NCBI RefSeq assembly: GCF_000003815.2
Contig: NC_049991.1
Location: 8,473,921 to 8,537,920 of the forward strand
DNA: 64,000 nt
DNA from: Branchiostoma floridae
Lineage: Eukaryota; Chordata; Leptocardii; Amphioxiformes; Branchiostomatidae
Direction of reading: 5' to 3'
Below are positions 37,681-47,060 of this stretch, in pieces. Made by a program: the position numbers and the translations under genes. Below the pieces are notes generated by a model. The model searched no databases. It was not told the DNA's origin and saw only the letters and a list, made by a program, of their open reading frames with translations. Every line of letters begins with the position of its first letter. The first letter of the stretch is position 1.

Positions 37681-40600
37681 CTGGCAATGGAAAACGGCCG
37701 TGATTGACAAGCAGTTTATAACATATATTACCATAATGCCGCCAGGTTTACTACAATTTCTCAGGAGATACTAATTTAGCAAATGACCAACGCATCTTGC
37801 CACTCATGCTGTGTATCTTTTTTGTCTCTCTTGTTCGGCTAAAAACGAAACATCGAAATCGTAACACACTGGGGAAATGCACCGATAACAGGTGTGTGCT
37901 CGGGAGGGGGTTCCATAATACCCTTAGAAAAATACTCGGCACAGTTAACTTTCCATTATGTACCTTTATACATCCATTGTTGTTGCTTTCTTCCTTGTTA
38001 ATAAGTGTGCAAAATACAAAGATGTCTGGGGGTACAAACATCATGAGAAAACTGACCAATACTGCCGAAAAATTTTCATAACTTTGGTCAATCACAATTA
38101 TCATTAGTGGCGGTATTATGGCAGGGGATGTTACACTGAATAAAGAAAGTCTTTCTACACAACCATTGCTTTTAATATTCACACGAACGTTTCGGTGACC
38201 GTCTGTCACCTTCTTGAGGGAAATTGGTGTGAATAACGTAATGGCTGTGCAAAAAGAGTCTCTTTATTCAGTGATGCACCAACCTGATGAAACTTTTCTC
38301 GGATAATTTATACATTGTTTGCATTTATTTGATAGAAGTGACACGATTAGGCATGTTTCTTCAGCATGAATTCCGCCATGAATTAGAATTTTCTACACGC
38401 TTCCTAAAACGTATGGAAATAATCAACAAACAATCTAATATTAAATATTAAACTAATTTGAAACGTCTTTTTTAAACGAGGATAATGAATTAATATCATT
38501 TCAACATAAACGTTGTATAACGCTAGTTCACCTTTATCCGCGGGGTTACCTATATTCGTTGTTTTTCAAAACAGTGCATTTAGGCACAACAAGTCGACGG
38601 GTGGTAGTTTTAAGCTGCAATGTACTGAAAATATTGCAATTTTAAACCAACGTCCGTCGACGTGATATCCCCAAATACCAATTTTTTTAAAAAGCAACGG
38701 ATATAGGTTTCCCAGCGGATAAAGGTAAACTAGCGTTACACCAAAATGCAAACTTTAAAAATTACTCAAGGGACTGGGTTTTGTAAACTGTCAGAAGTTT
38801 CAGACAGTGACTGTCACTGACCAAAGCTAGCTGAATGCTGTTTAAAACGTCCGATCATATGACGTATTATCGCATGATAGTATGATGATCACACGAAGAT
38901 TGTGACCAGGCCCTTACCTGTAGTATGGGGAACACCAATCCCACGACGCCATTCGCGACAAAGGTGACACTGCCGCCGATCATGAAGGCGGCAGGTCGCG
39001 CCCCCTGGCGGAACATCTCACCAGTGATGATGAACGGGATCGGGCCTGTAGAGTTATCAACATTTCATCAGCTTGCTTATCATTTTATGGCGTTGCTAAT
39101 GTCTGCAATTAAATCAAAATCACCTGTCTATATACATTTGGGGATGGAAAATGTACCCATAAAACGCATACGTCATATACGAGTTGGGTGGAGAAAGGTG
39201 TTGATGCAGTTGATGACGTAGACATGTTAATTATGGGCATGAAAGACCAAACCGATTGATTGTTCAATGCAATTGGTATGTTAATCGAAGCTGTACCATA
39301 TGCGTCATCAGGGAAACAGAAACGATGTAAGGTATTCGAGAAATGTACTAAATATATTCCCACGTCTTGAGATCGACAGGTTTGGAAGAATACTATTTTC
39401 AAATATCAAGGAATTTCCCTGTAGCTTCCTTGCTAATTCGTCGATGAAGGTTAGACATCCTGTTAATAAGATACGCCGAAAAACAGTTATTCAAGCAACT
39501 GGATATTATTTTGTACTTTCCCTGTATGAACTGCATTTTTCTACTCATATATCCAGTTGCTCCAGAGTTTTTTGGGGGGTTCCTTGTCGTTGTTTTAGAA
39601 CCTAAAGCCATTGTACCGTTTGATATCTTATCTCGTGACCAGTTAGACGCTAGACCAGTTTGAACAGGTTTTACCAAGTGCAATGGCGAAGGCGATGATG
39701 TAGATGACAACAAAAACAATACTGAGATAAGAGATCCACTGGTACGGGTTCACAAACGGAGCAGTCGACGTCGTGGTGTTCGGATTCCCTGTCGTGAAAT
39801 AAAATATGAAGAATGTAGGTTCTGGTTGGAAAACATAGGGCAATAACTTAATTGTTACGTCGATGAAGGTAAGACACCCAGGTAATAAGTTACGATAAAA
39901 GCTCAAGCAACTAGATATGATTTTAGAAAGGGTTAGACGTTTCAGATAACATCCACTATCTTTCATCAGTGGCAATGAAGAAGGAATACACTGTTTTTCA
40001 GCTCTTTTGCAATTATAGTTACGGCTTTTTTGCATTCATAGTTAGGAGATGACAACAGTTTCTTCCAAATCTCTTCAGTGTCACTGACGAAAGTGGATAC
40101 TATCTGAAACGTCTGATCATTTCCAAAATCATATCCAGTTGCTTTAGTAACTGCTTATTGGCGTAATTTTGTCGTTATTCGAATCAAAATAAATGTCATT
40201 ATTATTGTCTTATAGGTACTGTTGCCTGTAAAGCTTCGATTCTTCAGTTCGCTCTGAGTTTCAAAGTTGTCATGTCATCGTTTTGAAAGTTTGAGTTCCT
40301 CATACCTGTCACATTGGGAAGAATACAAGCGCCTGCAGAATCCAAGACTCCGGTTGGCCACCGGCCCTGCTGACAGCCGCACTCGCAGAACAGATTCTGA
40401 GCGAACGGTCAAAACACAAATTTAGATACCAGAAAGTTGGTATTGGTCTTGTACAGCTTGCACTTCCACGTATACAAAACTGGAGGCGGTTTAAAGATAA
40501 TACAAACAAAACAGAATGCGACATAGGTTTCTATTGGCCTTTAGGTATTACATGTAGAATAGGTGCTATTCGGATCGAATCGCTGTATACAAAGATTCCT

Positions 40601-43600
40601 ATTGGCTTTCAGGTGCTAACATTCGTGCTGATTGGTCAATAGATAGGTTTCAGTGCTAGCCTTGGTGCTGATTGGCTCATCGTTTATGTTACATAAATTC
40701 CTATTGCCCCCGAATGGTTCACTGTGATTTTAAATGGTACATATGTTTTAGTGTGTTACACCTTTAGGTGGTTTACTGATCTGAACAAACAAAAAGACAA
40801 CCGGCCAAACAAAATAAAACACTCACCTCCGTCAGACCCAGGGTAACCGTCAGGACGGCAAATGAGAACGCCATGGTGGCGACACCCCACAGAAGAAGGG
40901 CCTTCCTCCCTGCCCTGTCAACAACCATCATCTGGACAAAACGACATTTGCATGTTACTGGGAATGTCCAAATTTTCGCGGCGATCTTATGTTCGCAGTT
41001 TTCAGGGTGACCTCTTTACAGCTAAAAATGTTGTTCTGCGCCCGCCCGCCCCATTATCTAAGTACTAGTAACGTACTGTTCTGCCCCTCTGCATCACCCT
41101 CGAAGAGTCGCTAGTAGGTATGAGACCGTGCACTTCCCTGGTTTCCGAATGACTGCTCCTCAACGGCGTCGTGTTTATATTATGTTTCAATTTCTTATCT
41201 TTATGTTACTGTAGTGCTGTTATTATTTAAACTCCATTTTCTCTCTAAGCAAACATGAAATTGCCGCGAACCTAAACCCATTTACAGTATCTCCGTGGAA
41301 TGAGCAAAGTAATTGCAACCCAACTCAAGATGGGAGTTCTCACACCAAGACATTTTTCGACATGCTAGAGGGGGGAAGACCTCCGTGGCTTCCAGAGTCA
41401 CTCCTTTAACAACGACAAGAGAAGAAGAAGTATTGGCCTCTGAGCGATCCACCTTACCGAGACGACTGTCATCAGCACGTTGATTCCTCCCACCCCGATA
41501 GTCGCGTAGTCGCTATACTCCTCAGGAACCCCCGACTGGAGGAAGATCGACGTGGAGTAGAAAAAAATCTGAAAGATAATTTTGAAATATGTCATCGTTA
41601 ATTGCGGTATTAAAACATCAATCAGCGTTATACCGTCATGTGAAGAGAGAAGAAAAAAATTGTCACACATCTGTTCTTTCGGAAAAAAAGTTTTGTACAG
41701 GAGACATTTTCTAACAGCTATGCTCCAACTAGAAGGTGATGCCGGTATTGTCCAAAATGACTGTATACAAGGAATCTGGAATTCCCGGAAGACTTGTTTC
41801 ATGAGATTCAATTCCTTTCATCTCCAGACGCTAAGTGACTACATGCCAGCAGCTAGGTGTCTCTGCAGTCCTAAATAGAAGCTATTGCCATGAGAAAGGT
41901 AGTGGAAGGAATAACGATACATGACTTGTGAACATCTCTTGGTTGTGTATAAAATAAAGCTACTCTCCAAGCAGAGCTTAGACTGTGGTTGTTTTTTGAC
42001 GTTTTTATGCGTTTTTATCGGGAAAGTAGCGTGTAAAGCACTTTGTCTATTATTATGATACATGGTAAAGTCGTACCGCATTGACTCCAGAAAGTTGTTG
42101 CCCAACCCAGAGCACGACGCAGATCAACAGCTGAGTACGCAGGGAACGAGACTTGACCAGGGCTAGCAGGCTCATCTTTGGTTCCTTCAGCTCGTTCTCG
42201 TGCTCAGTCTTCATCTCCTGCATGTAGACTTCTTGATTGACGTGTGCCCCCTGCAGCTTCACAAGTGCTGATGGCAAAGATCATGAATAGGGTGTCACAT
42301 TTGATCATGAAAAATGACATGAATACAGTGGAAAGGAAAGACATCTATATCCAGTTTTAGCTCACTGAAGAGCTAGTCTTCCACTGGTCTTGACAGAGAG
42401 AACAGACACTATGTGCAGTATGTACAGGGTCATTGTGCAGGGGAAATTCCCCAAGCTCTTTTTGACAAGCACAATGAACAGTTGACCACGGCTTAACGTC
42501 CTAACTTAAGGACTGCAACCCTCTCCAGTAGCGTGCATGTCGACTGAGTGACCCAGCTCTACACATGTTCCCAAACCAAACCAAAGCTAACCTCCATGTC
42601 ATACTTTCCTGGCCTGTGGATTTCTTTTGCTAAACTGGGTTTGATTATCTCCCCCCCCCCCCCCCCAAGCTTGCTATGGAACTGCACGGGCATTTTTGTC
42701 AAAATCTTCAATGAAGAGCCACACAATGATGACGTACGTTGAAAATTTCCATTTCACAAAGAAAACAAACTTATTCTAATCACTAGCCTATGTTACAATT
42801 AGAATTTGTTATTTCAATGGCAATGACACCTTAAAATTATCATTATGCATTCACCAGTAATATCTTTATCGGGCAAAAGCCAATGGTAATAGAGCGTGTC
42901 TTGCAAACCTCTCCTTGAAGCTTCCGGGTCGTCTTTGTCTATGAGCAGACACCTTGGGCTCTCGGGAAGAAACATCATGAAGAAGAATTGAAGGACAGCG
43001 GGGATGACGTAAAAGCCCAGCAGATACGGCCATCTTTCTTCGCTTCCTTTGGTAGTAAAACAAATTAATTGTCATAAACTTATATATAATGAAGCTAGTA
43101 TTGATCGAAATAGTTTGCATATAAGGCAACGTTTCTTTAGAAAACAGAACAAATATTAAACGGCGTGTCTTGATGTTTCTTGATGCTATGAAGATTTAGC
43201 TGGCAAATGTTTTGATATTAGCCTTTTGTATCCACGGGGAATGATGACTGGATCACATAGACCGCTAGATGGCGCTTCATCGGGAAAAATGTGGTCGCAA
43301 ACATGACTAAGCGTGACCCCCCGCCACCCCCCCCCCCCCCAGAAACGGTTAGAAGGGCCATGGAAGAGTTTATAGGAAGATCGCTCCTAGTAGCGTATCA
43401 AAGAATGTTATCATCGTATGATGTTATTTATCTATACACAAATATGATAAAATTATTCACGTATGCCCACTCATTTACCAAGAATCTGTTGAAGCCCCAA
43501 TATCTGGGAGACCAGAATGCCGACGGTTATAAACAACTGTTGAGTGGTTCCTATAGCACCCCGCAGGTTGGGCGGCGACACTTCGGCCAGGTACATCGAA

Positions 43601-46600
43601 ACAACCATAATGGCACAGCCTGGTTAAAAAAAAGAACAGAATCTTGAATGTGACTGCCAGGCCATGTTATAGCTGTAGTTTAACTATCTACCGAAGCTTC
43701 AACGTTGAAGAAAAAGACGCTTAGTTTGCACACTTGTCCTTCTTCTATGTCTCTACTCTTTACCTGCCGTTTGTGGTTGATAAAGGAGTGGAGTTCTGAT
43801 CTGCGACCCCATACCTCCGCCAATTCCACATCTCGGATTAGTATGTCTTCTAAAACAATTCTGTTGGACTGACCACACGCACGTCTCCCGTTGAGTTATG
43901 TGAAGGTCGTGCTATAATGTCAAAATAACTTCGAATTTACAACCGATATGTTTATCCAAAGAAATATACATATTTAGATAATGAAATTGTCAAAATGATA
44001 ACATTGTAGCAGCAGCCAAGTAGGCAACTTATCAGGTACGCAATCTTCTACCTGCTCGTAGTAGGCGCTCGTCGGTCAGGCAACTCATGAGTAGTACTGA
44101 ATTATACACAATGTGCTTATTGTTTGCTTCTACGTTTTGGGTGCCTGAGTTCTAAGGCAAGTCTCTAGCAGCTTTTCTTCCCCCGGTTATAAGGTCTCAT
44201 TGATGAGTTTTTTTCCCATAGACCTGTTATAATTCGTCGTTTGCATGGGCGCGTTCATAATGAAGCTAAGTGAAATTTTAGCAGATTTTTCATTCTATGT
44301 TGAGCACATTTACCCTATATCTTTGGGGAAAAATGGCAACGTCAACTATAACTGTTACGTAGGTTCTTTTTTTTTTTATAGCAATTACAAACTACGATTA
44401 GTTAATCCCCACAAAAGGCACTTTTTCGCTGCTAGTGTACAACCGGGCCACTCAGAACCCAGGACTGTGTACTTCCGACCTAGCGCGCGGCTGCAAAAGT
44501 TTACCTGCTAATTTCTTCAGTTACAAAGAAGCTTTCACCAATCTAACTTTTGAGGTCAGTTCCGCTGGCTAAAAGGGAATTTCTCACCGCTAAAAACACT
44601 CGTCCATGTAGCCGTTTATTTTTTGGCTCGGATCTATTTTAGTACCCACTCGGAGTAATACATCAATGAGACCATAAACCCTCCTCTTTGTGCTGGGTAT
44701 AAAGTCTCGTATAGTGTAAGGGTATAACTAGGCTACAGAATTAAAGTCTCACCAAACCATTTAGACTACTGAGTAATTGGACCGTACCATTGTGCACCCC
44801 CATGATGGTCCTCCCCACGATGATCATCTGGAATGACGTCTGCATCTTGGAGCCCCACATCAGCAGGGCCCCCGCGACGGACAGCAGGTTGATGGACACC
44901 ATCGTCCATTTTCTACGGGCGGAGGTACAATATCGTGAGCCGACATCTCGTCAAGCTTCCTTGAGTTGATTACCTTCGCCAAGACGGAGGTTATGTTTTA
45001 GGTACTAAGAGTTTCTATGCGTGAGTATGAGGATGAAGAATGTAATGCAAGGCCTTTCAGTAAATAAATATCGGAATAAGACATTGCATTGTTTGATATA
45101 TGGATAGTTCTGTTTTTGAGAACACCTGGAAATGATTAGATTTTTTGCACCATAGCGGCTTGTAACTTTACTGCAGTGGAAATTTTGGTTTTGATATCCT
45201 GAGGTCTGAGGTCTGAATATGCATGTGCTTTGTTCGCGAGTTTTGAGTAGCGAATGCCCCTTTGAAACGAGAGCAATTGATGTAGGTTTTTGAAAACTTT
45301 ACGGGTTGGTTTAGTTTCTGGCTTTAATAGAGAATAGCTCAAGGGGTTGACTTTCACACATTATATGCTACATTTGAGTCACAGCTCGCTAAACCATGTG
45401 TCTACGGTCTGCATGGCGCGGCATGACATAGAAGCACAGTGTATTTACTGGTGTCGTACTGTCGGAAATGTGAATCTAATCCCTATTCTTTAGCATTTCT
45501 TAAAATGCTGAAATGTATATTTTTTGGACATACCTTCCAAGAAATGACCCAGTGAGAGGCCCAACCAAAAGAGAGCCGACCACCGCCCCTAGGCAGTAGA
45601 TGGACACGGTGCAGGACCACAGGATTGTCAACAGACCGGTGCCCAGTTCGACACCAAACATGTGAAAGTACGACTCATTATAGAATTTCTTGAGCTCCTG
45701 TAATGACAAAAAGAGAAAGTAGAATACATAAAGGAGTACCAATGTTTTTTTAAGTTTCAAGACCGTCGGGTGCCGGTGTAGAGAACTACACAGAGGATAA
45801 AATAAATGTTTGTGGAGACTCAGAGTGACACCTCGAGCACGTTAGCCCACGTCACAACTCAAGAATTGAACTCGGCCGACGTTCCGGAGAGCTCTAAACG
45901 GGCATTTCGGCCGAGGTACCGCCGACGTGCGTCCTGACGATTACGCGGGCTTCGGGCGATTGTCACCAGCTCGGCCGAAGTTCGCGGATCAAAGTAGCTG
46001 TGTTTAAATTTAGCGCGGCCTCGGTCCTACATATATATGATATATCGATATATATATGATATATCGATATATATATATATATGATATATCGATGATGTTA
46101 CGCACCTGTTCCGGTAAATTCAGTACACTGACAGTGTATCCGAACTGGAAGGACCCCAGGTCGGCGATAAACACGCAGAAGGCCAGGAGGAATGTCAGTT
46201 TCTGAAAGTAAACACATTTTTATTCATAAGTCATGAGATAACATTCAGCTAAAATGTGATTCACATCAACTACAAGTGACTACAATTGAATGTATGCTAC
46301 AAAGAGATGTAATGAAGCATAGTGCATTGTACAAAAGAAGCAAACATTGCACGTGCACGCTGTCGAAATTCTCACTTTCTGTCGAGTTGACCGTCTTTCT
46401 TGTATTCCCAAAATGAATGTCTGTACAGTGTTAACGTTACATACAACCAATTGCACATATGCAGCTTATCTGTGTTTGTCGTACCAACACTCGGAAGATT
46501 TAGTCGGAAAAAGCAGTGTAATTCGAGTTTTTATGTATAAACCTACATGGGAATATTTACCTAAACAATGGATGTTTTGAAAGGACTAGACTGATTTTTT

Positions 46601-46713
46601 TTTTATTGTGACATTTGAATATCAAATCATTGATCATAAATATTTCATTATCTCACCCCTCTTGTGGCTTCAGAGAAGTCCACCTCGTTTTTGCTGCTGT
46701 CGTCTCCCTTCAT
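37480..46713 (-). CDS. SLC2A5: Facilitated sugar transporter, SLC2A family, class II (GLUT5-like)
   Basis: Twelve-TM major facilitator carrier of the plasma membrane. Coding exons in transcript order: 46713-46657, 46201-46106, 45697-45534, 44912-44788, 43619-43479, 43046-42909, 42267-42077, 41568-41458, 40931-40827, 40396-40306, 39788-39675, 39045-38918 and 37680-37480. All are GT-AG, in frame, 553 aa. Signature motifs: FQFGY (TM1), KFYNES glycosylation site and [22 protein letters not shown] (TM7), [19 protein letters not shown] and [14 protein letters not shown] replaces the QLS that precedes QQLSG in class I GLUT1/3/4, so class II fits better. Fructose and/or glucose transport is inference. 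It has an unusual extra loop before TM10. Several lancelet paralogues may exist, so one-to-one orthology with SLC2A5 is not claimed. Confidence 0.93.
38518..38738. mobile_element. MITE family with GTTCACCTTTATCC ends, copy 5 (best preserved)
   Basis: 221 bp; ends TAACGCTAGTTCACCTTTAT and ATAAAGGTAAACTAGCGTTA are inverted repeats. The similarity extends inward over about 60 bp (GTTACCTATATTCGTTG against CAACGGATATAGGTTTC). The ends are compatible with insertion at TA. Intron of the sugar-transporter gene. Confidence 0.85.
38918..39045 (-). CDS. SLC2A5: SLC2A exon 12: TM10-TM11
   Basis: Acceptor CTACAG, donor GTAAGG. It reads [20 protein letters not shown] and then [19 protein letters not shown]. 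The GPIP and GEMFRQ motifs match the family. The tryptophans of GLUT1 at GPIPW and SNW are Phe here. Confidence 0.95.
39675..39788 (-). CDS. SLC2A5: SLC2A exon 11: loop end and TM9/10 helix
   Basis: Acceptor CGACAG, donor GTAAAA. It starts [18 protein letters not shown] (extra loop with an N-T-T site), then [15 protein letters not shown], aligning with MSYLSIVAIFGFVAF of GLUT1. Confidence 0.92.
39905..40143. repeat. Inverted repeat with arms of about 62 bp
   Basis: The left arm (about 39905-39969, containing AGACGTTTCAGATAACATCC) is mirrored at about 40078-40143 (GGATACTATCTGAAACGTCT) at roughly 80 per cent identity. Probably a fossil MITE in the sugar-transporter intron. Confidence 0.6.
40306..40396 (-). 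CDS. SLC2A5: SLC2A exon 10: extra Cys-rich extracellular loop
   Basis: Acceptor CGCTCAG, donor GTATGA, 30 codons plus one base. It reads [16 protein letters not shown] and then [10 protein letters not shown]: four cysteines and an N-V-T glycosylation site. It fits in frame at both ends, and removing it would change the phase, so it is likely a constitutive exon. Typical class I and II GLUTs have only a short link at this place. Confidence 0.8.
40515..40700 (-). repeat. CCAAT-containing tandem repeat (antisense copy)
   Basis: Units such as GTGCTAGCCTTGGTGCTGAT followed by TGG are the reverse complement of the repeat at 55493-55885. About three units. Confidence 0.7.
40827..40931 (-). CDS. SLC2A5: SLC2A exon 9: intracellular RAGRK motif and TM9 start
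   Basis: Acceptor GTCCAG, donor GTGAGT, 35 codons. [16 protein letters not shown] matches VVERAGRRTLHLIG of GLUT1. Confidence 0.94.
41458..41568 (-). CDS. SLC2A5: SLC2A exon 8: TM7 end and TM8
   Basis: Acceptor TTTCAG, donor GTAAGG, 37 codons. It reads [14 protein letters not shown], then [17 protein letters not shown]. The Asn of GGIN aligns with the substrate-contacting Asn of GLUT1 TM8. Confidence 0.94.
42077..42267 (-). CDS. SLC2A5: SLC2A exon 7: cytoplasmic loop and TM7
   Basis: Acceptor CATCAG, donor GTACGA. It reads [19 protein letters not shown], a charged loop, then [20 protein letters not shown] and the Asn are the conserved hexose-binding residues of TM7. Confidence 0.95.
42909..43046 (-). 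CDS. SLC2A5: SLC2A exon 6: TM6 and PESPR motif
   Basis: Acceptor CCAAAG, donor GTTTGC. It reads [19 protein letters not shown], then [21 protein letters not shown] longer open frame on the same strand is out of phase with the neighbours and is not the coding one. Confidence 0.93.
43479..43619 (-). CDS. SLC2A5: SLC2A exon 5: TM4-TM5
   Basis: Acceptor AACCAG, donor GTAAAT. It reads [20 protein letters not shown] and then [18 protein letters not shown]. Matches MYVGEVSPTALRGALGT of the family, including the TM5 Gln that contacts sugar. Confidence 0.95.
44193..44673 (+). mobile_element. MITE with GGTCTCATTGATG TIRs, copy A
   Basis: 481 bp. Termini GGTCTCATTGATG (44193-44205) and its complement (44661-44673) are perfect and flanked by ATAA at 44189-44192 and 44674-44677. 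No transposase. The same element occurs in the opposite orientation at 61312 onward. Intron of the sugar-transporter gene. Confidence 0.85.
44788..44912 (-). CDS. SLC2A5: SLC2A exon 4: TM3
   Basis: Acceptor CCGTAG, donor GTACGG. It reads [20 protein letters not shown] and then [14 protein letters not shown], aligning with NLLAFVSAVLMG and LILGRFIIGVYCG of GLUT1. Confidence 0.94.
45534..45697 (-). CDS. SLC2A5: SLC2A exon 3: extracellular loop 1 and TM2
   Basis: Acceptor TTACAG, donor GTATGT. It reads [11 protein letters not shown] with the class I/II N-glycosylation site, then [18 protein letters not shown] and [13 protein letters not shown]. Very close to GLUT5 ([15 protein letters not shown]). 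Confidence 0.95.
45830..46020. other. CpG-rich patch with three TCGGCCGA palindromes
   Basis: TCGGCCGA occurs at 45872-45879, 45907-45914 and 45971-45978 in a GC-rich stretch inside an otherwise AT-rich intron. Function unknown; it could be part of a repeat. Confidence 0.6.
46030..46092. repeat. AT-rich microsatellite with ATATCGAT
   Basis: TATATATGATATATCGATA repeated about three times, self-complementary. Confidence 0.9.
46106..46201 (-). CDS. SLC2A5: SLC2A exon 2: TM1
   Basis: Acceptor TTTCAG, donor GTGCGT, 32 codons. [20 protein letters not shown] and then [12 protein letters not shown]; matches the KLTGRLMLAV and LGSLQFGYN start of GLUTs. Confidence 0.95.
46657..46713 (-). CDS. SLC2A5: SLC2A exon 1 (coding part): N-terminal tail
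   Basis: [19 protein letters not shown], donor GTGAGA. ATG was chosen because an in-frame TAA lies about 30 bases upstream with no ATG between. A CTACAG just upstream may be an acceptor joining a non-coding 5' exon. The short acidic tail is typical of GLUT N termini. Confidence 0.8.
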
Positions 46714-47060
46714 TTCTAATTCTGCTCCCTCCTGTAGATTTTATCGTCGTGAAGTCTAAGTATTTGAAATAAGTAGTCGTTATCTTAATGAATCTCTTCG
46801 TCTTCGGGTAAGGAAGAAACGTTACCTGGTGTTCATTTTTTTTACATTTCGGTCATTTGACTTGTATATGTACGATAGTAGCGGTGTCTTTGTGTAACTT
46901 ACTTAAAAAGTCTTACTTGATAAGCATAATAAATAATCCGACAACGTATCGTTTCCTTCCTTTGTTTGTTTGTTTGTTTGTTTATTTTCAAAACGCCTGG
47001 GTGGCCTATTCAGTTTCGACAAACTGTAGAAGTAGTGCAGATCTAATCCGAGTATTCCCA

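Noticed and set aside
37751..38209. 152-codon reverse-strand frame upstream of the last SLC2A exon
   Set aside because: It lies within the intron between exons 12 and 13; exon phases join without it and no domain is visible.
39643..40035. 130-codon reverse-strand frame as a single exon
   Set aside because: Only 39675-39788 matches the transporter family and has flanking splice sites; the rest is intron read-through, partly an inverted repeat.
42866..43129. Alternative 87-codon reverse-strand frame over SLC2A exon 6
   Set aside because: It is out of phase with the family-matching frame and overruns both splice sites.
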